Below the pieces are notes generated by a model that saw only the letters and a program-made list of their open reading frames with translations, searched no databases and was not told the origin of the DNA. The position numbers and the translations under genes are program-made. A stretch of DNA of 28,206 nucleotides, from contig CAKRVL010000029.1 of the NCBI GenBank assembly GCA_934408705.1, positions 1-28,206 of the forward strand. The letters run 5' to 3'. The stretch is from an uncultured Blautia sp. GTDB taxonomy: Bacteria > Bacillota > Clostridia > Lachnospirales > Lachnospiraceae. Within the stretch, counting starts at the first letter, position 1, and each line of letters starts with the position of its first letter. Positions 10,601-16,481 of the stretch are shown piece after piece.

Positions 10601-10950
10601 CCAGGCTTATTCATCTGACTGCCAAGATATGGAAGATTTTTCTTATGCTGCTGCACCAGCTTCTGAAGCACCATGCTTTTGCCGGTATCGTCAAGAAGCA
10701 CCTCCGTTGCACCTCCAACCTCCTCAAACACGCGGTAGGCAAGACGCTGGAAGCTGAGCACATCAATATTCAGGATTCCTTTTCCCGGATGCATCTCCAC
10801 CACATTCTTCTGAGTCTGCATGGTGAACTGCTCGGGAACAATGATATAGTAAAGATTCTGGGGGTTCTCTATGGATTCCCGGATAATATGCTGACAGGCA
10901 TAGTGAGTTTTGCCTATGCCGGAGCTGCCGATAATAAATTGCAGGGACAC
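7618..10950 (-). CDS. addB: AddB, nuclease and Fe-S subunit of the AddAB recombination complex
   Basis: AddB (1110 residues) partners AddA. An N-terminal Walker A GSSGIGKT is at 8-15; the middle is an inactivated helicase fold that in studied homologues recognises Chi. The C-terminal nuclease carries DYKTG at 913-917. Four cysteines, Cys772 and then Cys1069, Cys1072 and Cys1078, match the 4Fe-4S 'iron staple' pattern that AddB proteins use to clamp the nuclease domain. The start codon is GTG at 10948-10950, preceded 7 nt away by the strong ribosome binding site AGAAGGAGG; no upstream ATG fits better. It leads the addB-addA operon and ends in a one-base overlap with addA. Confidence 0.97.
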   Translation of the reverse strand: MSLQFIIGSSGIGKTHYACQHIIRESIENPQNLYYIIVPEQFTMQTQKNVVEMHPGKGILNIDVLSFQRLAYRVFEEVGGATEVLLDDTGKSMVLQKLVQQHKKNLPYLGSQMNKPGYLDEVKSLISEFMQYDIQEEELSELVEKTGQNSLLHMKMQDVGVLYQAFLQYLEGHYMTGEGVMDALKKAVPFSKKLKNSVLLLDGFTGFTPVQMNVIRELLNVCDKVLVTVTLDARENPLQKGKPHQLFFMSRKMIHTLSGLTNDLDEPVLLKEAGQGRFGASPALGFLEQHLFRYRRAVYEEDQQEISVFAAESPVKELEETARRIRRMIREENLKYGEIAVITGNLEAYKSIASQVFDESGIPYFLDEKHTILMNPFIEYIRAALEMVTKGFSYESVFRYLRCGMSGLTRAQVDMLENYVLALGIRGYGKWSEKWIRTYRTMNTEDIQVLNEYREKFLDEVQSLVQGFSGGKKKVCEYCYSLYQFITDCEIQKKLKAQELLFQKKGEKALEKEYAQIYGIVMELLDRMVEILGEEEITRIEFTQLLETGFAKSKVALIPPSMDQVLIGDMERTRLKEIKALFFVGVNEGNIPKNTDSGGILTQMDREFFAGEGMELAPGPKELMNTQRFYLYLNLTKPSRYLCLSYCFSNGKGEPVSPAYLIHSIQALYPRLIVRNAQAEEFTLNGMELPGTGIECFLKGLSEGAVGKGDPFYCELYNWYLMSPKYGTLVRKLVDASRTRKPADVISESVAKVLYGEISPYSATRLERYSACAFAHFLQYGLKLTQRAEYEFRAMDMGNIMHKVLEKLFKEIKKEKLFLKELSSEKRDEIADRLVEIVAADYGNTILKSSARNEYMIQRTKRMVRRTVWAIQEQLRSGEFEPEEVEVSFQGGRIDRVDTMETEDGKLYVRVIDYKTGNTSFDLVSLYHGLQLQLMIYMDGALNVEKNKHKDKEVIPAGVFYYNIQDPMIKEKIDADVEKVQEEVLKKLKMNGLVQADRELAEKMDSTLVSLPVSIKKDGSFYKSSSVATREQFDLLNRYVKTKISHIRQSIVEGDAQVSPYALGTKNACTYCPYSSVCGFDMKIPGYEFRRLKSFTDEELWNAFEKEVNQ

Positions 10951-10995
10951 GTTCTCTCCTCCTTCTGACAGATAAAATAGTCATTATGTTTTTTT

Positions 10996-11024
10996 ATTTT
11001 ATCATATTTTTTCTTCTTTGATAA
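10996..11024 (-). promoter_or_regulatory. addB: Candidate promoter of addBA
   Basis: On the minus strand TTATCA (11019-11024) and TAAAAT (10996-11001) are separated by 17 bp, with four and five of six consensus bases. The start point would fall about 40 nt before the addB GTG. The whole stretch is A/T-rich, so some match by chance is expected. I see no equally clear promoter for the divergent plus-strand gene at 11113. Confidence 0.5.
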
Positions 11025-11112
11025 TAGGATAGAATAAGTAAGCTACGGTTCTTTTAATCTCTTTTTCCAGGATCATTTTTCCATTATAAATGCAAAACAG
11101 GAGGCGCAGTCC

Positions 11113-11571
11113 ATGAGTTCGAAAACCAGGATCATTGTGTTACATATGAAGGAGGTGGTGTATACCATCGCTCTTCTCATTCTTGCAGTCCTGCTGGGGA
11201 TACTGATCTATTTCATGTTCGGTCCCGGAAAGAAACAGCCTGCGGCTACTGTGGGGGAAGGACAGTATACCCCCGGAGTTTACCGCACTTCACTTACCCT
11301 GAATAAAAACACCTTCGATGTAGAGGTTACAGTGGATCAGGACAGTATACAGTCTATTGAATTGGTAAATATCAGTGAAAGCACCACCGCCATGTTTCCG
11401 CTGGTAAAGCCTTCTTTGGAATCTCTGGCCAGCCAGATCACCAGCAGCCAGTCCCTGGATGACCTAAAATATTCCACTGACCGTAAATACACATCCCAGC
11501 TGCTTATTTCCGCCATTGAGGAAGCACTGAAAAAAGCGGAGAACCATGTCAGTTCTCCGCCTGTAAAGTAA
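11113..11571 (+). CDS. Membrane-anchored protein with divergent FMN-bind-like domain
   Basis: This small protein of 152 residues has one hydrophobic helix at about 14-36, then an outward-facing domain of about 100 residues. From residue 51 (QYTPGVYR) through a beta-rich stretch (VEVTVDQDSIQSIEL) to a final helix (SAIEEALKKA, 133-142) it follows the order of the FMN-bind fold. The usual SGAT-x-TS flavin-attachment motif is absent: the equivalent position reads TDRKYTS (122-128), with Lys where the flavinylated Thr should be. It is thus probably not flavinylated. Start choice rests on AGGAGG at 11099-11104. The function is unknown. It sits alone on the plus strand, divergent from addB and convergent with nadE; its last codons contain the nadE terminator. 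Alternative: an unrelated secreted domain of similar topology. Confidence 0.75.
   Translation: MSSKTRIIVLHMKEVVYTIALLILAVLLGILIYFMFGPGKKQPAATVGEGQYTPGVYRTSLTLNKNTFDVEVTVDQDSIQSIELVNISESTTAMFPLVKPSLESLASQITSSQSLDDLKYSTDRKYTSQLLISAIEEALKKAENHVSSPPVK
11530..11560 (-). terminator. nadE: nadE terminator inside the coding end of the opposing gene
   Basis: A perfect 9-bp stem (11536-11544 with 11552-11560, GCGGAGAAC type) and 7-nt loop is followed on the minus strand by six T residues (complement of AAAAAA at 11530-11535). It lies 18 nt past the nadE stop and wholly inside codons 140-150 of the plus-strand gene. Read rightward the stem has no adjacent T run. Confidence 0.85.
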
Positions 11572-11577
11572 TCTGTT

Positions 11578-13494
11578 TTATTCTTCAATTGCCTCCAGTG
11601 CTTCCATCCATATCCTTGCGCTTGCATCACTGGGCATACGGAGGTCACCTCTCGGAGAAAGGGAAACACTTCCTATCTTCGGACCATCAGGAAGACAGGA
11701 GCGCTTAAACTGCTGTGCAAAAAATCTTCGATAAAAGGTTTTCAGCCATTTCATGATCGTTGCTTTATCGTAGATATTCTCAAAGGTACGGCAGGCAATA
11801 CGGTAAATCTTATCCGGCTCAAAGCCTGCACGAAGCATATAATACAGATAAAAATCATGAAGCTCATAAGGGCCGACCAGATCCTCTGTTTTCTGCGCAA
11901 TCTTACCATCCTTAGGAGGCAGAAGCTCAGGGCTTACAGGAGTATCCAGAATATCAAGAAGTACCTCCTCCAGCTTCTTCTCCTTGCAGGTATCGGCATA
12001 ATAGTGGACAAGATGTCTTACCAATGTCTTAGGAACAGAGGCATTCACGCCATACATGGACATATGGTCACCATTGTAAGTAGCCCACCCAAGAGCCAGT
12101 TCAGAAAGGTCTCCTGTTCCAACCAGAAGCGCACCCTCCTGATTCGCCATATCCATAAGGATCTGGGTGCGCTCTCTGGCCTGACTGTTCTCATAGGTTA
12201 CATCGTGCACAGAAGGATCGTGACCAATATCCCGGAAATGAATATTTACTGCTTCTTTAATGTTTACCTCAGTAAGTGTAGCCCCAAGACAATGGCTTAA
12301 TTTGCAGGCATTCTGATAAGTTCTGTCTGTAGTACCAAAGCATGGCATGGTAACGCAGTGGATATTCTTTGGGGGCAGCTCCATAAGCTGGAAGGTACGG
12401 GCAATTACCAGCAGAGCAAGTGTAGAGTCAAGTCCTCCGGAAAGACCTACCATTGCCTTCTGGCAGTGTATATGGCTCATTCTTTTCTTAAGGCCCATTG
12501 CCTGAATATTCAGAATCTCCTCGCAGCGCATATCCCTTTCTTCCTTATCTGAAGGCACGAAGGGAGATGGAGCAAACTTTCTTGTAAGAGAGGTTTCCTC
12601 AACTTCCACATCAAATGGTACAAGCTGGAAATCTGCACTGTCTGACGCCGGGTAGGTAGAAATCCTTCTTCTCTCATCAGACAATCTCTGTACATCGATT
12701 TCCCCATAGATCACAGTGTTATGGAACAGTCTGGATTCCCCGAGAATACTGCCATTCTCAGCTATCAGATTATGTCCTCCAAACACAAGATCCTGAGAAG
12801 ATTCACCCTCTCCGGCTGTGGCATAAACATATCCGCACACCAGTCTTGCAGACTGTCCTCTTACCAGATCACGTCGATAGGACGCTTTTCCCACTGTCTC
12901 ATCACTGGCAGAAAGATTAACAATAATGTGGGCACCACCCTGGGCAAGATTCACACTGGGAGGCTGAGGCGCCCAAAGATCCTCACAGATTTCTGCACCT
13001 ACAGTCAGTTCCGGCAGACTCTCACAGGTGAAAATAAGATTGCTTCCAAACGGAACACTCTCCTCACCAATAGTTACATCTGTCCATACGTCTTCACCAG
13101 AAGCAAAATGCCTGCGCTCATAGAACTCGTTATAGTTAGGAATATAAGTCTTGGGAACAAATCCGATAATATTTCCCTGATTCAATACTGCTGCCACATT
13201 ATAAAGCTTGCCATTCAGACGCATAGGCAGACCAACAAAAATCAGAGCATCCACATCCTCTGTTTCTCTAGCAATGACAAGAAGGCTCTCCCAGGCGCTG
13301 TCCAGCAGTCTTCTCTGAAGAAAAAGATCCTGACAGGTATAGCCTGTGATACAAAGCTCGGGGAGTACCATGATCTTGGCATGCTGCTCTTCCATTTCAC
13401 GGATCAGTTCCAGAATTGCACTGGTATTGGCCTTGCAGTCTGCAACTGTAATCTGCGGCGTTCCTGCCGCTACTTTGATAAATCCCTGTTTCAT
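11578..13494 (-). CDS. nadE: Glutamine-dependent NAD+ synthetase
   Basis: This two-domain enzyme (638 residues) makes NAD+ from nicotinic acid adenine dinucleotide, ATP and glutamine, the last step of NAD biosynthesis. The N-terminal nitrilase-like glutaminase holds the Glu46-Lys115-Cys170 triad (in LPELCITGY, PKTYIPN and GAEICEDLW). The ammonia-using synthetase domain starts near residue 325 with the ATP pyrophosphatase loop SGGLDS at 352-357. The length fits the long glutamine-dependent form, not the short ammonia-only form. It begins 12 nt after the hslO stop, preceded by an AGAGGACCAGGA ribosome-binding region, and is probably the last gene of a lipoprotein-methyltransferase-hslO-nadE transcript closed by the hairpin at 11530-11560. 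Confidence 0.97.
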   Translation of the reverse strand: MKQGFIKVAAGTPQITVADCKANTSAILELIREMEEQHAKIMVLPELCITGYTCQDLFLQRRLLDSAWESLLVIARETEDVDALIFVGLPMRLNGKLYNVAAVLNQGNIIGFVPKTYIPNYNEFYERRHFASGEDVWTDVTIGEESVPFGSNLIFTCESLPELTVGAEICEDLWAPQPPSVNLAQGGAHIIVNLSASDETVGKASYRRDLVRGQSARLVCGYVYATAGEGESSQDLVFGGHNLIAENGSILGESRLFHNTVIYGEIDVQRLSDERRRISTYPASDSADFQLVPFDVEVEETSLTRKFAPSPFVPSDKEERDMRCEEILNIQAMGLKKRMSHIHCQKAMVGLSGGLDSTLALLVIARTFQLMELPPKNIHCVTMPCFGTTDRTYQNACKLSHCLGATLTEVNIKEAVNIHFRDIGHDPSVHDVTYENSQARERTQILMDMANQEGALLVGTGDLSELALGWATYNGDHMSMYGVNASVPKTLVRHLVHYYADTCKEKKLEEVLLDILDTPVSPELLPPKDGKIAQKTEDLVGPYELHDFYLYYMLRAGFEPDKIYRIACRTFENIYDKATIMKWLKTFYRRFFAQQFKRSCLPDGPKIGSVSLSPRGDLRMPSDASARIWMEALEAIEE

Positions 13495-13506
13495 ATCCTG
13501 GTCCTC

Positions 13507-14385
13507 TTATTTACACTTTCTAAGAATTTCTTTCAATTCTTCTACAGTAAAGGTATAGTTGGTATTGCAGAAATGACAGTTCATCTCAATTGGTTTCCCC
13601 TCCTGGATCATCTCATTCAGTTCCTTCCTGCCAATACTGATCAAAGCCTTCTCCACACGCTCCTTGGTACAATTGCAGTGGAAACGTGTATCTGTTTTTT
13701 CATTGATCTGTATGTCAAAGCCCTCCAGAACCTTCTCAAGAAGACTTTCAGGAGTATGACCTTCTTCCAGAAGATTAGTGACAGAACTGATATTCTGCAC
13801 ATTCTGCTCCAGCCTTGAGATTACTTCTTCCTCAGCAAAAGGCATCAGCTGTACGATAAATCCACCTGCCTGACGGACTGTATTATTCTTATTCATCAGT
13901 ACCCCAAGGCCTACTGCTGATGGAACCTGTTCGCTTGTTGCAAAGTAATAGGTCAGATCCTCTGCGATCTCACAGGTCTGAAGCATAACCTGTCCGCTAT
14001 ATGGCTCTTTCAGTCCCATATCCTTGATAACTGTAAGGAAACCAGGTCCGACTGCCTCTGCTACATCCAGCTTGCCTTTTGCATTTGCCGGAATACACAC
14101 ATTAGGATTTCCCACATAGCCTTTAACATTTCCCTGAGAGTCTGCTGTTACTGTGATTCCCTGAATAGGACCGCCGGACTTGATCTGAAGAGTAAGAACA
14201 TCCTTTTCCCCCTTCATCATAGAGCCCATCATAGCTCCTGCTGTCAAAAGTCTTCCCAGTGCTGCTGTAGCCACCGGGCTTGTATTATGAGCCGCTCTGG
14301 CAGTTTCCACCATCTCTGTAGTCACCGCTGCAAATGCGCGGATCTGGTCATTCGCCGCAGTTGCGCGGATAATATAATCTTTCAT
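13507..14385 (-). CDS. hslO: Hsp33, redox-switched molecular chaperone
   Basis: Hsp33 (292 residues) is a cytoplasmic holdase that becomes active when oxidants release zinc from four cysteines and the C-terminal region unfolds. All four are present: Cys237 and Cys239 (HCNC) and Cys270 and Cys273 (CHFC), the family's CxC plus CxxC switch. The N-terminal substrate-binding domain with its glycine-rich strands (for example GGPIQGITV at 71-79) is intact and the length is normal. TTGGAG lies about 9 nt before the ATG. It is 26 nt downstream of the methyltransferase gene and 12 nt upstream of nadE, so the three are probably one operon. Assignment is very secure. Confidence 0.97.
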   Translation of the reverse strand: MKDYIIRATAANDQIRAFAAVTTEMVETARAAHNTSPVATAALGRLLTAGAMMGSMMKGEKDVLTLQIKSGGPIQGITVTADSQGNVKGYVGNPNVCIPANAKGKLDVAEAVGPGFLTVIKDMGLKEPYSGQVMLQTCEIAEDLTYYFATSEQVPSAVGLGVLMNKNNTVRQAGGFIVQLMPFAEEEVISRLEQNVQNISSVTNLLEEGHTPESLLEKVLEGFDIQINEKTDTRFHCNCTKERVEKALISIGRKELNEMIQEGKPIEMNCHFCNTNYTFTVEELKEILRKCK

Positions 14386-14411
14386 ATGTTTTCTCCAATC
14401 TGTATCGTTAT

Positions 14412-15173
14412 TTATTTCCCATGCTCCCTTACCACGAAAGTAAGTCTTCCACTGTCCTCTCTCGGAGGCTCCAGGGTATAAGCATCATACACTGCAAGAA
14501 GCTCCATTCCTGCTTTTCTGATAAGCTCTTTAATCTTCTCCAGGGAATAAGCCCGCTGATAATGGATTTCCTCGTCTTTCTCATAAAGCCCGTCTTCCCT
14601 TGGGATAAAAAGCGCCAGCTCATAAGTATTGATTCCTGTTTCCTCATCATAGCTGTTCTCCCAGATGAAGCTTCCTTCTTCCCTGTTCTCAGCGATAGTA
14701 GTGTCACCGATCATCGTCTGATATTTATAAATCGTATTCATATCAAACAGAAAGATGCCCTTAGGATCCAGATAATTATTCACAAGCGCAAACACATGCT
14801 CCAGTTCATCTTCTTCTGTTATGTAATTCAGACTGTCACAGACGCTTACTATAGCCCGCACTGTTCCATATAATTCAAATTCCTGCATATCCTGCTGAAG
14901 ATACAGGATATCTTGTCCGGACTGCGCACGCTTCTCCATAGCCTCAGCAAGCATCTCTCCGGAATTATCCACTCCTATCATATCATAGCCGGCCTGCGCC
15001 AGTATCTCTGTCATGGTTCCGGTACCGCAGCCAAGATCCAGAACAAGCCCTTCTGTGATTCCCTGTGCATCAAGCTGCTCCTTCAGCCATCTGCCCCAGG
15101 CCTCATAGTCCACATTGTCCTGAAACATATCGTATACTCTGGCAAATTCTCCATAAGCCTGAAAATTATCCAT
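14412..15173 (-). CDS. Class I SAM-dependent methyltransferase, target unknown
   Basis: This protein of 253 residues is a class I methyltransferase. The SAM-binding motif I VLDLGCGTG is at 44-52, followed by the acidic loop GVDNSGEML after the second strand and, further on, a CDSLNYI motif typical of a broad clan of small-molecule methyltransferases. The C-terminal half has strands typical of the same clan. No domain betrays the substrate. I chose the ATG at 15171-15173 because GGAGGG stands 4 nt upstream; two earlier in-frame ATGs (15188, 15203) lie within an inverted repeat and lack a suitably spaced ribosome binding site. The stop is 26 nt before hslO. No promoter is visible in the 90 nt after the lipoprotein gene, so it is probably co-transcribed with it. 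Confidence 0.88.
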   Translation of the reverse strand: MDNFQAYGEFARVYDMFQDNVDYEAWGRWLKEQLDAQGITEGLVLDLGCGTGTMTEILAQAGYDMIGVDNSGEMLAEAMEKRAQSGQDILYLQQDMQEFELYGTVRAIVSVCDSLNYITEEDELEHVFALVNNYLDPKGIFLFDMNTIYKYQTMIGDTTIAENREEGSFIWENSYDEETGINTYELALFIPREDGLYEKDEEIHYQRAYSLEKIKELIRKAGMELLAVYDAYTLEPPREDSGRLTFVVREHGK

Positions 15174-15188
15174 ATTCCCTCCAACCAT

Positions 15189-15227
15189 CACGGACACAGC
15201 CATCCTTCCCGGGTAGCTGTGTCCGTG
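15189..15227. promoter_or_regulatory. Perfect 12-bp inverted repeat before the methyltransferase gene
   Basis: Arms at 15189-15200 (CACGGACACAGC) and 15216-15227 are exact reverse complements with a 15-nt loop containing CCCGGG. On the minus-strand transcript the stem ends a few nt before the methyltransferase ribosome binding site GGAGGG, with no T run after it. It is thus not a normal terminator; it may be a processing or stability hairpin or a translation control element. Confidence 0.7.
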
Positions 15228-15263
15228 TAAGTTAACATTCTGCTGTTTCTGATACTGTGAGTA

Positions 15264-16262
15264 TTACTCTACAGGCATATAATATACGTCTGCACCCTCA
15301 CCGTGCCAGTAATAATCTACATCGTTCTGATCATAAACGTCTTCGTTGTTGGCGAAGCGATAGGTATTTCCATCGAAATCAACCCAGTTGCCATTTCCAT
15401 CCGGAGTGATTACAAGCGGATGTCCGTCAGAGTTACGGTAAATAGTTCTGGTCTGATTCGTATCTGTAAGCTGCTCCTGGGTAAATCCACCGGAATTCGT
15501 GATCGTTCCGTCGCCAGAACCATCTGTGCTGCCGGACTGTGTGCCATCTGTTGTTCCATCTGCTGAGCCCTGGGCAGTACCATCAGCTGTATTATCAGTG
15601 GACTGTACCGGTGCTGCTGCCTTCAAAGAAGACTCGCCGGCAATTCCAAAGGAGTCAACAGCAGCCTTAACCCCTGCATAAGAGCCCTCGTCTACAACAG
15701 ATCCGCAGATATTATAATATTCATCAGCACTCTTATAAATCTTGTGGATCGCATAGGTGTATCCGCCGCTCTTGGCCGGATCAGTATATTTAACAGTATA
15801 AGCGTAAACGCCTACACCTTCTACATCATTAGCGGTATAATCCTGTATCTCAAAATCAGTGCCCTGTGCAAGGTCAGAAGCCTGTTCCAGTGCAACTGCC
15901 AGATCCTGGGTATCCGGAAGCATGGCAGAAGCCATATCCTCTTCACCCTGTCCATGAAGAATCAGTATCTTACCCTGTTCAGGAGATTCAAAGCTAAGCA
16001 TGTCGGCTTCATCAGCTTTATTCGCCCATGTAGCATCCGGAAGCTTGATAGATACAGCCCCATTACTGGAGGTATATGTGCTGTCCTGTACATCTGGTGC
16101 GATAGTTGGTTCCGGAGTCGGAGTGGAAGTCGGTTCCGGTGTAGGAGTTGACTCTACAACCACCTGCTCCTCAGGCTCTCCTCCGCCAAAGCTGCAGCCT
16201 GTTGCAGCTGCTGAAATACTAACTGCTATAGTTAAGATTGCTATAATCTTTTTATTCTTCAT
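15264..16262 (-). CDS. Lipoprotein with Thr-Pro-rich stalk, function unknown
   Basis: This 332-residue protein has a signal peptide and a lipobox ending at Cys23 (AATGC), so it should be lipid-anchored on the outer face of the membrane. Residues 37-54 form a stalk of TPTPEPT-type repeats. A globular domain follows at about 62-208, in style like the PsbP/DUF-type domains of Firmicute lipoproteins (strands KILILHG, YAYTVKYT, YYNICGSV). A low-complexity linker rich in Asp-Gly-Thr repeats covers 218-256, and a small aromatic domain of about 70 residues closes the protein (GNWVDFDGNTYRF near 291-303). The ATG is preceded by AAGGAGG at good spacing and by a clear promoter. I do not recognise a function. 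It lies between helD and the methyltransferase gene. Confidence 0.85.
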   Translation of the reverse strand: MKNKKIIAILTIAVSISAAATGCSFGGGEPEEQVVVESTPTPEPTSTPTPEPTIAPDVQDSTYTSSNGAVSIKLPDATWANKADEADMLSFESPEQGKILILHGQGEEDMASAMLPDTQDLAVALEQASDLAQGTDFEIQDYTANDVEGVGVYAYTVKYTDPAKSGGYTYAIHKIYKSADEYYNICGSVVDEGSYAGVKAAVDSFGIAGESSLKAAAPVQSTDNTADGTAQGSADGTTDGTQSGSTDGSGDGTITNSGGFTQEQLTDTNQTRTIYRNSDGHPLVITPDGNGNWVDFDGNTYRFANNEDVYDQNDVDYYWHGEGADVYYMPVE

Positions 16263-16309
16263 GGTATCCTCCTTATTTCGCTGCTGTTCTTCTCATAAAC
16301 AGTAACCTT

Positions 16310-16379
16310 ATTATAACGTCCCTTGGGCTATATTTTACAGTTTTATTACATGCCTGTCAATGGATTTCCAGGCATGTAA
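16310..16379 (-). promoter_or_regulatory. Lipoprotein gene promoter with overlapping palindrome
   Basis: On the minus strand TTGACA (16355-16360) and TAAAAT (16332-16337) are spaced by 17 bp, a near-consensus sigma-A promoter. A perfect 11-bp inverted repeat (TTACATGCCTG at 16346-16356, CAGGCATGTAA at 16369-16379, 12-bp gap) overlaps the -35 box and the spacer, an operator-like arrangement. A second exact TATAAT lies at 16310-16315 but has only a poor -35. The hairpin could also form in helD read-through RNA, but it has no T run. The 16380-16481 stretch has nothing else I can identify. Confidence 0.7.
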
Positions 16380-16481
16380 GCTAAATTTCCTGTGAAAATA
16401 TTATAAACCTCAGCTGTATTTTTTATACATTTTTATTAGCAAATCGCATTATACACTTTATCCGTCATACTTTTGTAATAT

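Noticed and set aside
12721..13818. Long plus-strand open frame of 365 codons opposite nadE and hslO
   Set aside because: It spans parts of two securely identified minus-strand genes, has no ribosome binding site, and its product is rich in Ile, His, Cys and Ser with no recognisable domain, as expected of an antisense shadow.
15174..15203. Upstream ATGs at 15203 and 15188 as the methyltransferase start
   Set aside because: They lie in or beside the inverted repeat and lack a well-spaced ribosome binding site, whereas 15173 has GGAGGG.
16346..16379. The hairpin as a helD terminator
   Set aside because: No T run follows the stem in either direction, and its overlap with a near-consensus promoter suits an operator better.
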